The translations under genes were made by a program, and so were the position numbers. A model generated the notes under the pieces. That model was not told the origin of the DNA. It saw only the letters and a program-made list of their open reading frames with translations, and did no database searches. A stretch of 64,000 nucleotides of DNA, taken from positions 1 to 64,000 of the forward strand of contig ONMU01000001.1 of NCBI GenBank assembly GCA_900319035.1. The letters are read 5' to 3'. This document shows positions 15,902 through 25,818 of the stretch, in pieces; the stretch's first letter is position 1, and every line of letters starts with the position of its first letter. This DNA comes from an uncultured Bacteroidales bacterium (GTDB taxonomy: Bacteria > Bacteroidota > Bacteroidia > Bacteroidales > Paludibacteraceae).

Positions 15902-16576
15902 ATGGCTAAGTTAGAAAGTACATTCAAAAACATGGTGCTGAGCCTCGTTATCATCTCTATGGTAGCAGCAGGCGCATTGGCAGGTGTTTATCTCCTCACG
16001 TTGGAGAATATCAACGCACAGAAAGCAGCTAAACAAGAGGCTGCCAGAAAAGCCGTTCTTTGCGGTCATGAAGATGGCGTAGCTATCGAAACAACCGTGG
16101 ACGGTTTCGGTGGTCAGTTCCGCGTAATGGTGGGCTTTGATGCAGAAGGAAACATCTTGGGTTACGAGATCCTTGAGCATCAAGAGACTCCGGGTCTGGG
16201 CTCGCATATGGTTCATTGGTTCAAGAACGCCGACAAACCCGGTCAGAACATCATCGGTCGCAAAGCCGGTAACCTGACGGTATCGAAAGACGGTGGTGAC
16301 GTAGATGCTATCACGGCAGCTACTATCACTTCTCGCGCTTTCCTCAAGGCTATCAACCAAGCTTATGCGGAGTTCCAAGGAGTGGAAGCTCATACCGGTG
16401 CAAGTCAATTAAACAAAGAGCCGGAAGCAAAGCAGATCGAAGAGCCGAAAGTAGTGAAGATCAAAGGCGAAAAGGTAGTGGATGACGAAGATCCGAGAGA
16501 TGCCTTGGAAGCAGAGCAACTGCTGGACGCTCAGGAAATGAATCAAATAATGGAAACGGAGGTTGACCATGAATAA
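15902..16576 (+). CDS. rnfG: Rnf complex subunit RnfG
   Basis: 224 residues, from the ATG at 15902 (MAKLESTFKNMVLSLVIISM); the upstream frame overlaps rnfD. One N-terminal membrane helix precedes a periplasmic FMN-binding domain. The flavinylation motif reads TAATITS, with the acceptor Thr near residue 143; the usual Gly of the S/T-G-A-T-x-T motif is Ala here. GLGSHMVHWFKN is the other conserved stretch. After about residue 170 there is an extra acidic, Glu/Asp-rich tail of some 55 residues without a recognisable domain. It overlaps rnfE by 8 nt. Confidence 0.93.
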   Translation: MAKLESTFKNMVLSLVIISMVAAGALAGVYLLTLENINAQKAAKQEAARKAVLCGHEDGVAIETTVDGFGGQFRVMVGFDAEGNILGYEILEHQETPGLGSHMVHWFKNADKPGQNIIGRKAGNLTVSKDGGDVDAITAATITSRAFLKAINQAYAEFQGVEAHTGASQLNKEPEAKQIEEPKVVKIKGEKVVDDEDPRDALEAEQLLDAQEMNQIMETEVDHE

Positions 16577-17156
16577 CGGATTAAAAACTCTTCTCAACGG
16601 TATTCTCAAAGAGAATCCGACTTTCGTACTGGTACTCGGTATGTGTCCTACTTTGGCAACTACCACCAGTGCTATCAACGGTATGTCCATGGGTTTGGCG
16701 ACGATGTTCGTGCTCATCTGCTCGAATATTGTGATCTCGCTGCTCAAGAACCTGATCCCGGACAAAGTACGTATTCCGGCGTTCATCGTGGTGATCGCAA
16801 CCTTCGTAACGCTCGTTCAGTTGCTGATGCAGGCTTACCTGCCCGCTATCTACGACGTACTGGGTCTGTTCATTCCGCTGATCGTAGTGAACTGTATCGT
16901 GCTGGGTCGTGCAGAAGCTTTTGCGGCTAAGAACAGCGTTGGTCTGAGTGCACTGGACGGTATCGGTATGGGTCTTGGCTTCACGCTGGCTCTGACGATC
17001 CTCGGCGCAGTACGTGAGCTTCTCGGAACGGGTGCATGCTTTGGCGTTCACCTCTTCCCGGATAACTACGGCGCATTGGTATTCGTCCTTGCCCCGGGTG
17101 CCTTTATCGCATTGGCGTATTTAATGGTTATTATTAACAAAATCCAGAACAAATAA
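16569..17156 (+). CDS. rnfE: Rnf complex subunit RnfE
   Basis: 195 residues from the ATG at 16569 (MNNGLKTLLNGILKENPTF); a TTG six nt upstream is less likely. Six hydrophobic segments. The family stretches LVLGMCPTLATTTSAINGMS and GLFIPLIVVNCIVLGRAEAF are present, with the paired cysteines that bind an intramembrane iron-sulfur centre together with RnfA. Two nt separate it from rnfA. Confidence 0.95.
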   Translation: MNNGLKTLLNGILKENPTFVLVLGMCPTLATTTSAINGMSMGLATMFVLICSNIVISLLKNLIPDKVRIPAFIVVIATFVTLVQLLMQAYLPAIYDVLGLFIPLIVVNCIVLGRAEAFAAKNSVGLSALDGIGMGLGFTLALTILGAVRELLGTGACFGVHLFPDNYGALVFVLAPGAFIALAYLMVIINKIQNK

Positions 17157-17158
17157 TT

Positions 17159-17752
17159 ATGGTTTACTTTTTGATTTTTATCTCTGCGATATTTGTTAAT
17201 AATATCGTATTGAGCCAGTTCTTGGGTATCTGCCCGTTCTTGGGTGTAAGTAAGAAAATCGACACCGCCATGGGTATGAGTGCCGCAGTAGTGTTCGTTT
17301 TGACGCTGGCTACGGTGGTTACCTACCTGTTGCAGATGTTATTGGTAGCATGGGGCTTGGAGTTCCTCCAGACTATCCTCTTCATCCTCATCATCGCTGC
17401 CCTTGTGCAGATGATTGAGATCATTCTGAAGAAGATCAGTCCGTCCCTGTATCAAGCGCTGGGTGTGTTCCTGCCGCTGATCACCACCAACTGCTGTATT
17501 CTCGGTGTGGCTATCTTGGTAGCTAACGGCACAGAGAAACTGCCGATGGGTGCAGAGCACGGAATGCTGACCGGCACGCTGTTTGCGTTCGCAACCGCTC
17601 TCGGTTTCGGTCTGGCACTCGTTCTGTTCGCCGGTATCCGTGAGCAACTCGCGTTGGCGAAAGTGCCGGAGGCAATGAAGGGTACTCCTATCGCCCTTCT
17701 GACCGCAGGTCTGCTCGCGATGGCTTTCATGGGCTTCAGCGGAGTCGTTTAA
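17159..17752 (+). CDS. rnfA: Rnf complex subunit RnfA
   Basis: 197 residues, six hydrophobic segments. The hallmark stretches NNIVLSQFLGICPFLGVSKK and LGVFLPLITTNCCILGVAIL carry the conserved cysteines. It is the inverted-topology partner of RnfE and the last gene of the operon; a hairpin (17760-17791) follows 7 nt after the stop. Confidence 0.95.
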   Translation: MVYFLIFISAIFVNNIVLSQFLGICPFLGVSKKIDTAMGMSAAVVFVLTLATVVTYLLQMLLVAWGLEFLQTILFILIIAALVQMIEIILKKISPSLYQALGVFLPLITTNCCILGVAILVANGTEKLPMGAEHGMLTGTLFAFATALGFGLALVLFAGIREQLALAKVPEAMKGTPIALLTAGLLAMAFMGFSGVV

Positions 17753-17759
17753 TTATAAG

Positions 17760-17791
17760 GTACGCGCGTACACTCACATGTACGCGCGTGC
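17760..17791 (+). terminator. GC-rich hairpin after rnfA
   Basis: GTACGCGCGTAC (17760-17771) and GTACGCGCGTGC (17780-17791) are self-complementary and can pair with each other around an 8-nt loop; TTCTTT follows. It probably ends the rnf transcript or separates it from the tRNA. Confidence 0.5.
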
Positions 17792-17798
17792 TTCTTTA

Positions 17799-17872
17799 GG
17801 GGTATTAGCTCATCTGGTTAGAGCGCAACACTGGCAGTGTTGAGGTGAGCGGTTCGAGTCCGCTATACTCCA
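17799..17872 (+). tRNA. tRNA-Ala (anticodon GGC)
   Basis: A complete 74-nt cloverleaf. The acceptor GGGGTAT pairs with ATACTCC, the D arm is GCTC...GAGC, the anticodon arm CAACA-CTGGCAG-TGTTG gives anticodon GGC, and the T arm is AGCGG-TTCGAGT-CCGCT. The discriminator is A and the 3' CCA is not encoded. Confidence 0.95.
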
Positions 17873-17894
17873 CAGACACAAATAACAAACTACC

Positions 17895-18629
17895 ATGAAC
17901 TGGCGCAGGAAAATATACGAAATTGTCGAAGTAAGAAAAGACTCAATCAGCAGTAGAATCTATGACTACGGTATGTTAGTCTTCATTACGCTTAGCATTA
18001 TTCCACTTACCTTTCGCGAGCAAAACGAATTATTGCTTTGGTGCGACATCATCTCTGTAAGCGTATTCATCATCGATTATCTTCTGCGATGGATAACAGC
18101 GGATTTGAAAATGCCGCATTGGCGCAAATGGCAAGCCTTCCTACTCTATCCATTTACCGGATTTGCCATCATCGATCTGTTGTCTATCCTGCCATCGTTT
18201 CTCATTCTCACCAAAGCGCTGAAACTATTCCGAATAGCACGACTGATGAAGATTTTGCGAGTATTCAAGTTCATCCGCTATTCACGAAACGTCAAGATCC
18301 TTTTTACCGTCCTTCGCAAGGAGCGTCGGATATTATTCACAGTCTTTTTGTTTGCACTTTTCTATATCGTTCTTACTGCGCTGATTATGTTTAACATAGA
18401 AGAATCGGCGATGTTTGAAGATTTCTTTGATGCTCTCTATTGGGCAACCACAACGTTAACAACCGTCGGCTACGGAGATATCTATCCTGCTACAGACATC
18501 GGACGCTTCATCAGTATGCTGTCTGCTATCCTTGGTGTAGCAGTCATCGCTTTGCCTTCGGGTGTGATCACTGCAAGTTATCTGGATCAACTGCGGGAAG
18601 AAAAGAACCAAAAAGAGAATGAGAAATAA
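17895..18629 (+). CDS. Voltage-gated-type potassium channel
   Basis: 244 residues. Six membrane segments precede the selectivity filter TTLTTVGYGDIYP (TVGYGD near residue 190). The fourth segment contains regularly spaced basic residues (LFRIARLMKILRVFKFIRYS), the voltage-sensor pattern. The C-terminus is short and charged, with no RCK domain. It follows the tRNA by 22 nt. Function is K+ conductance across the inner membrane. Confidence 0.92.
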   Translation: MNWRRKIYEIVEVRKDSISSRIYDYGMLVFITLSIIPLTFREQNELLLWCDIISVSVFIIDYLLRWITADLKMPHWRKWQAFLLYPFTGFAIIDLLSILPSFLILTKALKLFRIARLMKILRVFKFIRYSRNVKILFTVLRKERRILFTVFLFALFYIVLTALIMFNIEESAMFEDFFDALYWATTTLTTVGYGDIYPATDIGRFISMLSAILGVAVIALPSGVITASYLDQLREEKNQKENEK

Positions 18630-18651
18630 TATATACAAAAATCAAATTGTC

Positions 18652-21600
18652 ATGGGTATCGTTAAGCGATTTTTTACCTTAATTATTATAGCAGCTCTCA
18701 GTTTGGGGGCGTGGGGTGCAGATGTTACGACTTCATGGACTGCTTCATCCGGAGCTCTGGGTTCAGGAATCGGATCTGGAACGATTAACACGACAGTATC
18801 TGGGACTACCACTACTCATAGTTGGAATTATACAAGAACATTGAGCAGCGGAACCTCCTACACGGGTTGGACAAGCAATTGTATTCAACTTGGAAAAAAT
18901 GGAGGCGTGGAGAATTTGACGCTTTCAACATCGAATATCCCAGGTACGATTAAATCTGTATCAGTAGAATGTTCTAGTTATCAAGGTAAGCACAATGTCG
19001 CTATAACTGTCGGCAGTACGACTTACCTCGCTAGTACTGCAACGCCTTCTTGGACTACAGTAGGCGCAAAATCAGGAACAGGAACATCTTCAGGGACTAT
19101 TACTATTTCTTTTACTGGCGGATCACGTGCGTTATACATTAAATCTATTACCGTCGTTTACAACAATGATGGAGGAGGTAGTTGTACAGATCCAACAACG
19201 CCCTTGAGCATCTCGAACGCAGCAACAGCTACAGTTGGAAATTCACTATCATTGACAACTACTGGCGGTAATGGCTCTTCTGTCACATGGTCTATTGTTT
19301 CCGGTGGAAGTTATGCGACTCTATCGGGTTCCACTTTAACTCCTACTGCAGTTGGGACGGTGCGTGTACAAGCAAGTCAAGGAATTAGCGGTGGTAAGTG
19401 CGGAGCTACCCTTACGCAAGATATAACAATTTCTTTAGCTCCAATTAACGTAACTCTCTATTATAAAGGCACTTCCACTACTTTAAACAATCAACCTAAC
19501 CCTTATACTTTACCTACTACCGGTGTGTATGTTGCCAATGCGTGCGACGCATGGACGTTTGACGGATGGTATGGAAACTCTTATGCTAAGAGTACCACCA
19601 AGCCTACATCGTATATTACCGAACTAACCGCAAGCGGAAATGCTTATGCAGTGTATAAGCATACTGAAGGCGGAGGAATCAGCGGTACATGGGTAGCAAG
19701 CGAACAAGGATGGGGAAATGAAGCGAATGCTACTACCAAAACAGCAGGAGACATTACGGTATCATGGGCTCAGAATGGAGGCACTAATCCGCCAAAATAT
19801 TACACATCTGGAACAGCAGTACGTGCGTACGGAAAAAATAAATTTACAGTATCGTCAACAAAAGGCAATATTTCATCTATTATCATTGGCTTTGGATCCA
19901 GCGACGGATCATTATCCATTTCTACAAATACCGGTACATATTCAAATGGCACATGGACAGGTGATGCTTCTTCTGTCACATTTACTGTAGCATCTGGTTC
20001 TGGTAACAGACGAATTGCCTCTATTACAGCAACTGGCGGCACAACCTACTACTCTACCGAGGCAGAGTGCGGACCGAAAGTGCAAGCTACTGCATCGCCG
20101 TGGGTGACGAGTACGCAAGGAGCGACAGTCAAGGTAGAAGTGCCTGTAACGGCCACTAATTTTGACGCAAATTGTACATTGAGCGCTTCTGTTTCGAATC
20201 TAAGTTTCTCTATCGTTGGGTGGGGAGCAAACGGCAATAGTGTTACGGCAGGCGAGGATTTAACGACCAGCCTTATTCTGGAATATAATCCGACGATATA
20301 TAGTTCGGATGCCACTATTACGTTTAATAGTACCTACAGCGGTAGTCAAACTCCAGTTTACACTCCCGGTACGGTGCATGGTCGTTCGCTGCCCGGGCTG
20401 TTTGTTATAGCCATCAAGAACGGCGATCAATGGTACGCTCTGCCTGCTAATATGTCCGGTTCAGATACTTATGCAGGAGTGGCTGTAGATGTGAATGATA
20501 TTGATAATCCGACTAAAGTTACGGCAGGTCCTGCCACCGCGTTGTATCGTTTGATGGGCGTCCATCCTGGCCGTTATAATGACTATGGAACCCGTGTACG
20601 TTTCATGAGTGAGTACAACAGTAAATGTCTATGGAGTAACCAGGCAAACGGAGGAACGAGTATTAACAACGGCGCTATACCATTGTCCGCCAACAGCGAT
20701 AACTATGAGTGGACGTTGGTTACAACCGATGGTGTTACTTATGCCATCAATACAAACGTAGCCAAGAAGATCGAAGAGGGCCGTGAGCTTCGTTACTATG
20801 CCGGAGAAAGCCGATTTGGTATGTATGCCTCTGGTAATAGTTCTTTCCGCCTCTTACCGGTTGATTGTTGGACCCGCGCAACGGTAAGCGATGTAAGCAC
20901 GACGTATAATAGTGTCACCCTCACGTGGGCTGGCAAGAGCGGAACAAGTTATAATGTCTATATTGACGAAGGCGGTGTAACCAAGAAAACGGAAACGGAT
21001 GTCACTTCTCCGGTTACCATTTCGGGTTTGAGTCCGGAGACCAATTATACCTGGATCATTTCTCCGGGAGATAAGGATAACGGCTGTGCGTATAGCGGAG
21101 ATTTCACCACTAATGTAGCACCGATCAATGTGACTTTGTCTTGCGATGGAACGGAGTATCATTTAGGACCGCAAGACAAACCCTACACCTTGCCGACCAG
21201 CGGTGTGTATGTCAACGACGCTTGTACAGAATGGACGTTCGAAGGATGGACGACCAACACACATAGTAAAAGTACCAGCAAGCCGACTCTAATTGATCAA
21301 GTCAGCACAGATGGTACTGTATATGCCGTATATAAACATACAGACGGAGGTGGTTCTACTGCGTACACGTTGACGATTCGCACAAGTGATTTCGAAAGCG
21401 ATGGATATGCCGGAACATTGAATGATATAGATGCTGTAGCAGATGATGACAACACCAAAACGAAGAGCGTTAGCTTCAATAAATCCAACGCAGGAAAAGT
21501 AGGTAGCGTCATTCAGTTCAAGAGCAATGGATATATTTACAACACGACTGAATTGGGCACTATTTCCGGCATTTCCACTAATAGTTCCAATATCGGATAT

Positions 21601-24600
21601 TATATCAACAGCACTGAAAATCCCTCATCTGCAGGTAGTGGTGGCTATTTTAAAGTATATGGTATTTCCTCAACGGCTACAAACAACACGACAAGCAGTA
21701 TTGACATACATTTCACCAAGAGTAACAGTACGACTTACTACGCCACCTCATCGGAGTGCTGCAACGAAGTAGCGGTGCCGACGGTGGTGGTTGAGCCGGT
21801 TGACGTGAGCGCTACTATCTCTTGGGACAATCAATCGGGCGCTACCAACGGCTATCACATCACCTGCTCCAACGGAACAGACCAAGATGTAGCCGCAGGA
21901 GTAACCAGTTTGGTTATCAGCGGTTTGAGTGCTTCCACCTCTTATGACTACACCGTCACCGCCAAGGGTGCTACCTGTAACCGCACGTTCGAAGGCAGTT
22001 TCACAACATCCAGCTGTAGCGATGTGCCGACCGATGTCATCGTCACTCCGGGTACGCACACCGCAAATATCCGTTGGACTGCTTCTGCCGCTACTGCAAC
22101 TATTGTGATTTATGACGATGAGCAGGGAACCAGCATTGTAACTTCGGTAGCCAACCAGACCAGTCCGTGTACTATCTCTGGACTGAACGATAATACGAAC
22201 TATTATCTGCAAGTCTTAGCCGGTGGTTCTTGCCCTCTCCCGACTCTTAAGCCTTTCACCACTCAATCGACTGCTGTTTCTATTGCAGAATGGTTCCCCA
22301 ACGGAATCAATATCAACTTGAATGCCGACGAAGCCACCGCTACCGTGCTTATCGAGGACAAGCAAGAGAAGGCTACCGCTTCAACCAGTTATGCAGATGA
22401 TATCTTCTTCTCTAAATATTTTGAGGCAGCCTCTAACGTAAAACTAATTGCCATTTATAATGGTACAAACCATGACGTCAACTTATCTGACTACCAATTA
22501 GGTATTGCAATGAAAACTGATGGATCCTCACATCCTTTTAGTTATTATAATTTCAGGGGCGGTTCCAATCCGATGAAATATGTTTTAGAAGACGATTACA
22601 ACACTAAACTCACTTTTACAGAAGAGCAATTATTACTAACCCCGGGAACAGAAATTATCTTTATTTCGTACCAAAACAACAATGAAGCAGACGCAGCCAT
22701 TACTCAATGCGCAAGAGAGAATCCTAATTCCGGATTTGAACACTATTATCGTCTTACCACTCCTTTTATGCAATTTAACGGTGATGATGCTGTTGCTTTG
22801 TTTGATCCATCGGGCAATATGATTGACCTTATTGGTGCAGGAACTAAGGCCGGCGGTCTAAATACGAGTAGTTTGGTAGCTGCATCGGGTAGTGATGGCA
22901 ACGTAAACGGATTCATGGATAACCCGGGCGGTTGGTTTACTACGAAGGGCTATCAGGTTCTGGAGAATAACGGAGAGACCAATAATTATAAACTGTCCAG
23001 CAACCGCTGTTTGCTTATCAGACGAAATCATGTAAAGAGCGGAGCAGATGCCGTAGAAAGAAATCAGACAGACTTCCTTACTTTAGGTGACTATACGTAC
23101 TTAGGAGAGGACTACGAAGGAGAATGGAGAGGTTTAGAAATCCCGGGTCATTCCGGATCAGCCGGAAAAACTGCTTCGTGTAATGGTTTTAACGAAGTAG
23201 GTTCTTATGACTACAATGCCTATTATGCTAAATTCGATTCAATCACAAGCGTAGAAGAATTAAGCGGTAATAAGAAAGAAGATGGTACCTACTGGATTCC
23301 AATTCCGCAACTCGACACCCTCTCGTGTACCATGCTGCGCGTGAAAGTGTACGAAGGAACGGAAGAGAAAACAAGTGCGGAGTACAAAGTGCCTATCATG
23401 GTAGAAGGCTCCAAGATGACCAACGATGAGGTCTTCAAGAAACACGAAGTACCGACCTGCAAGGAGTGCGACGTGGTTATTCTGAGAAATGCCACTCTGG
23501 AGAAGACCGATGAAGCGAATGACCGAGATGAGGTGCGTAATTTAATGATCTATCCGGGCGGCAAACTGGTCGTTCCGTCGGATAAGGGCGATTACACCGT
23601 ACAATCCGTTCAGTTCCGTGTGGAGAAAGAGAATGCACCTTTAGCGAAACTGATTGGTAATTTGATTACCAAAGACGAGCAAGTGATCGTTTCCCGCCGT
23701 ATCAAGAACAACCGATACTATTTCTTCTCCCTGCCCTACGACTGCAACATTGACGACATACATTGGGCAAACGGAGAACCGGCTACGATAGGCGTGGACT
23801 ACCAGATCGTGGAATACGACGGAGCTCGCCGAGCAAACGAAGGTAGTGGTTCGGGTGTGACGCCTCACTGGACGCCTGTCTCAGGCACACAACTGAAAGC
23901 CGGTGTGGGTTATAACATCGCTGTCAGCTCGTCGCTCGTCAAAGAGCTCATCTTCCCGATGGCTATAGGCGGCACTAACCTCACGAATATCGAGAACACC
24001 AAGACCGCCAAGACCGTGGCTATTCACCAATACACGAATGCCGGAACGACCATCAACAACCATAACTGGAACTTGGTGGCTCACCCCTATGTCTCGGCTT
24101 TTGAGCCGTACGAAGGAGACAAGATCACCGCCGGTATCTTGGAGTACACGGAACCTGCTTCTCCGGGTGAACAAGGCACATGGGAGATCAAGAACACGAG
24201 CAACGTCTATCTCACCATTCCGTCGTTCAATAACAATGCAATCACTTATACCCAGACCCTTGCAGGTGACATCACCAGCCTTGATCCTTTCCTTGCCGTC
24301 TTCGTACAAGGAGCAGGAGAAGGCGACCTGACCTTCGAGCAATCGGGACGTAAGTTATCTGCCCCTGCCCGCCATCTGGCTGCTGCTGCCGAAGACGAAG
24401 ATGAATCGATCTTCGTAGGCGTCACCCTGAGCGGAAATGGAGAGAGCGATCAGACCTGCGTACGTATCCGTCCGGACTTCACGGACGAATACCAGTTGGG
24501 CTACGATTTGGATAAGTTCGTCACGTTCTATACCTCGCGTCCGCAGGTTTATATGAAGACACCTTCGTACCGTTTGGCTTTCCAAGCCGTGAGCGATGAG

Positions 24601-24972
24601 GTAGCGAAGAGCACTTTCCTGCCCATGGGCGTTTATTGCTATCAGGCAGGCACATATACCTTCGGTCTGAACGACCGTTTCCCGACCGATGAGGTGGAAG
24701 CTGTCTATCTGTTCGACAAACAGACAGGCGTCACCACCAACCTGCTCTACGACACCTATAGTTTCACCGCCACCAAACAGGTCTATACGAACACACGCTT
24801 CTCGCTGAACGTCATCGTCAACAGACGCGCACCGCAGACCGCAACAGGCATGGAAAATGCTCATGCGCCCAACGAGGTAGTGCGTAAGATACTCATCAAC
24901 GGGCACGTATATATCCAACGCGGCGGCGTCATCTATGACGTTACCGGCAAGCAGATGTTGAATCATAAATAA
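18652..24972 (+). CDS. Very large secreted modular protein with short C-terminal sorting tail
   Basis: 2106 residues from the ATG at 18652 (MGIVKRFFTLIIIAALSLGA, a signal peptide); an ATG 33 nt upstream overlaps the channel gene. In order: a Ser/Thr/Gly-rich beta domain, a bacterial Ig-like domain (about 183-260), an InlB-type repeat (TFDGWYGNSYAKSTTKP, about 263-340), further beta domains, a fibronectin III-like domain (about 739-820), a second InlB-type repeat (about 821-900), two more Fn3-like domains (about 1037-1205), and a lamin-tail-like domain (about 1250-1426, FSKYFEAASNVKLIAIYNGT). The end reads KILINGHVYIQRGGVIYDVT then GKQML, matching the tails of three other secreted proteins here. 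Probably a surface adhesin exported by type IX secretion. Confidence 0.85.
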   Translation: MGIVKRFFTLIIIAALSLGAWGADVTTSWTASSGALGSGIGSGTINTTVSGTTTTHSWNYTRTLSSGTSYTGWTSNCIQLGKNGGVENLTLSTSNIPGTIKSVSVECSSYQGKHNVAITVGSTTYLASTATPSWTTVGAKSGTGTSSGTITISFTGGSRALYIKSITVVYNNDGGGSCTDPTTPLSISNAATATVGNSLSLTTTGGNGSSVTWSIVSGGSYATLSGSTLTPTAVGTVRVQASQGISGGKCGATLTQDITISLAPINVTLYYKGTSTTLNNQPNPYTLPTTGVYVANACDAWTFDGWYGNSYAKSTTKPTSYITELTASGNAYAVYKHTEGGGISGTWVASEQGWGNEANATTKTAGDITVSWAQNGGTNPPKYYTSGTAVRAYGKNKFTVSSTKGNISSIIIGFGSSDGSLSISTNTGTYSNGTWTGDASSVTFTVASGSGNRRIASITATGGTTYYSTEAECGPKVQATASPWVTSTQGATVKVEVPVTATNFDANCTLSASVSNLSFSIVGWGANGNSVTAGEDLTTSLILEYNPTIYSSDATITFNSTYSGSQTPVYTPGTVHGRSLPGLFVIAIKNGDQWYALPANMSGSDTYAGVAVDVNDIDNPTKVTAGPATALYRLMGVHPGRYNDYGTRVRFMSEYNSKCLWSNQANGGTSINNGAIPLSANSDNYEWTLVTTDGVTYAINTNVAKKIEEGRELRYYAGESRFGMYASGNSSFRLLPVDCWTRATVSDVSTTYNSVTLTWAGKSGTSYNVYIDEGGVTKKTETDVTSPVTISGLSPETNYTWIISPGDKDNGCAYSGDFTTNVAPINVTLSCDGTEYHLGPQDKPYTLPTSGVYVNDACTEWTFEGWTTNTHSKSTSKPTLIDQVSTDGTVYAVYKHTDGGGSTAYTLTIRTSDFESDGYAGTLNDIDAVADDDNTKTKSVSFNKSNAGKVGSVIQFKSNGYIYNTTELGTISGISTNSSNIGYYINSTENPSSAGSGGYFKVYGISSTATNNTTSSIDIHFTKSNSTTYYATSSECCNEVAVPTVVVEPVDVSATISWDNQSGATNGYHITCSNGTDQDVAAGVTSLVISGLSASTSYDYTVTAKGATCNRTFEGSFTTSSCSDVPTDVIVTPGTHTANIRWTASAATATIVIYDDEQGTSIVTSVANQTSPCTISGLNDNTNYYLQVLAGGSCPLPTLKPFTTQSTAVSIAEWFPNGININLNADEATATVLIEDKQEKATASTSYADDIFFSKYFEAASNVKLIAIYNGTNHDVNLSDYQLGIAMKTDGSSHPFSYYNFRGGSNPMKYVLEDDYNTKLTFTEEQLLLTPGTEIIFISYQNNNEADAAITQCARENPNSGFEHYYRLTTPFMQFNGDDAVALFDPSGNMIDLIGAGTKAGGLNTSSLVAASGSDGNVNGFMDNPGGWFTTKGYQVLENNGETNNYKLSSNRCLLIRRNHVKSGADAVERNQTDFLTLGDYTYLGEDYEGEWRGLEIPGHSGSAGKTASCNGFNEVGSYDYNAYYAKFDSITSVEELSGNKKEDGTYWIPIPQLDTLSCTMLRVKVYEGTEEKTSAEYKVPIMVEGSKMTNDEVFKKHEVPTCKECDVVILRNATLEKTDEANDRDEVRNLMIYPGGKLVVPSDKGDYTVQSVQFRVEKENAPLAKLIGNLITKDEQVIVSRRIKNNRYYFFSLPYDCNIDDIHWANGEPATIGVDYQIVEYDGARRANEGSGSGVTPHWTPVSGTQLKAGVGYNIAVSSSLVKELIFPMAIGGTNLTNIENTKTAKTVAIHQYTNAGTTINNHNWNLVAHPYVSAFEPYEGDKITAGILEYTEPASPGEQGTWEIKNTSNVYLTIPSFNNNAITYTQTLAGDITSLDPFLAVFVQGAGEGDLTFEQSGRKLSAPARHLAAAAEDEDESIFVGVTLSGNGESDQTCVRIRPDFTDEYQLGYDLDKFVTFYTSRPQVYMKTPSYRLAFQAVSDEVAKSTFLPMGVYCYQAGTYTFGLNDRFPTDEVEAVYLFDKQTGVTTNLLYDTYSFTATKQVYTNTRFSLNVIVNRRAPQTATGMENAHAPNEVVRKILINGHVYIQRGGVIYDVTGKQMLNHK

Positions 24973-24985
24973 GAAAGGAACGACC

Positions 24986-25690
24986 ATGAACCCGATTCAA
25001 CAAGCTATCGCCAACCGCAATAAGAAAATCGTCATCGGCGCAGGACTCATTCTCGCCGGACTGTGGGTACTTCTGGTAATGTACGTCATTGCCGAGAGCC
25101 AGAAAAACTACGGTATCGCTCAGCCGGGTGTCGTTGCTGTTCATCCGGCGGCTCAGGGACTGACTACCGCTCCGGTAGCTACGTACCGCCCTGCCCGTCC
25201 GAGCAGCATGTATTATCCGGCGGTGACCAAAGGCATACACTCCATGACCAGTGCCCCGAAAGCAGGGATGAGCTCAACCTCTATGCGTCTTTATCAGACC
25301 AGCAACGCGTCCGTGCAGCATATAGGCAGCGGTACAAACGGAGGAGGTGGTATAGCCCTGACCAGTGGTTCACGGGGAAACACCTCCCGTGGTGTCAACT
25401 CGTCCGGTATCACTTATGCCGCTTTGGCATACTCCGGTGTCATCTATATCCCGACGCCCAACAACGCCGTGACGGAAGTGGGTGCTTCGCGTGCTGATGA
25501 TGTGAGCAGCCATAAGATGAGTGTTATCAAAAGGTATAACGAAGAAGGCTTCCCGGGTTATAACCCCGACCCTACTCCCGACGAAGACGAACCCGAGACG
25601 CCGGTGGGTGACGTAGCATGGCTTTTCCTTGCCCTCCTCTCCGCCGCTTATGTGTATAAGAAAAGAATCGCAACGAAGCAACTATCGTAA
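24986..25690 (+). CDS. Membrane-anchored low-complexity protein with C-terminal helix, unknown
   Basis: 234 residues. One membrane helix near the N-terminus (about 15-40) leads into a long Ser/Gly/Thr/Pro-rich external region without known domains. An acidic stretch follows (DPTPDEDEPETP), then PVGDVAWLFLALLSAAYVYK and basic residues at the C-terminus. The PVGD-x-x-W helix-plus-KKR end resembles short C-terminal anchor or sorting signals, but I cannot name a system. It starts 14 nt after the giant secreted protein and is probably co-transcribed with it. A terminator follows at 25759-25790. Confidence 0.65.
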   Translation: MNPIQQAIANRNKKIVIGAGLILAGLWVLLVMYVIAESQKNYGIAQPGVVAVHPAAQGLTTAPVATYRPARPSSMYYPAVTKGIHSMTSAPKAGMSSTSMRLYQTSNASVQHIGSGTNGGGGIALTSGSRGNTSRGVNSSGITYAALAYSGVIYIPTPNNAVTEVGASRADDVSSHKMSVIKRYNEEGFPGYNPDPTPDEDEPETPVGDVAWLFLALLSAAYVYKKRIATKQLS

Positions 25691-25758
25691 ATCGTCAATA
25701 ATCTGTTCCCAACTAAATGCAGATGATATCGGCATTATTTTGCAAAAATACAAAAAAA

Positions 25759-25790
25759 TGGCACTTTTATTTGCAAGTGTCATTTTTTTT
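25759..25790 (+). terminator. Terminator overlapping the next promoter
   Basis: TGGCACTT (25759-25766) pairs with AAGTGTCA (25775-25782) and is followed by eight T. The 3' arm contains the -33 TTG of the DUF3791 promoter, so the end of one unit and the start of the next share sequence. Confidence 0.75.
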
Positions 25791-25801
25791 GTGTACCTTT
25801 G
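25771..25801 (+). promoter_or_regulatory. Promoter of the DUF3791-DUF3990 cassette
   Basis: The -33 TTGCAAGTGTCAT begins at 25771; the -7 box TACCTTTG begins at 25794 (spacing 23). The ATG is 18 nt past the -7 box. Confidence 0.8.
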
Positions 25802-25818
25802 CAGTCGCAAAGGTTTAA

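Noticed and set aside
18619..18651. Upstream ATG as start of the giant secreted protein
   Set aside because: It overlaps the channel gene and puts polar residues before the signal peptide; the ATG at 18652 directly starts a clean signal peptide.
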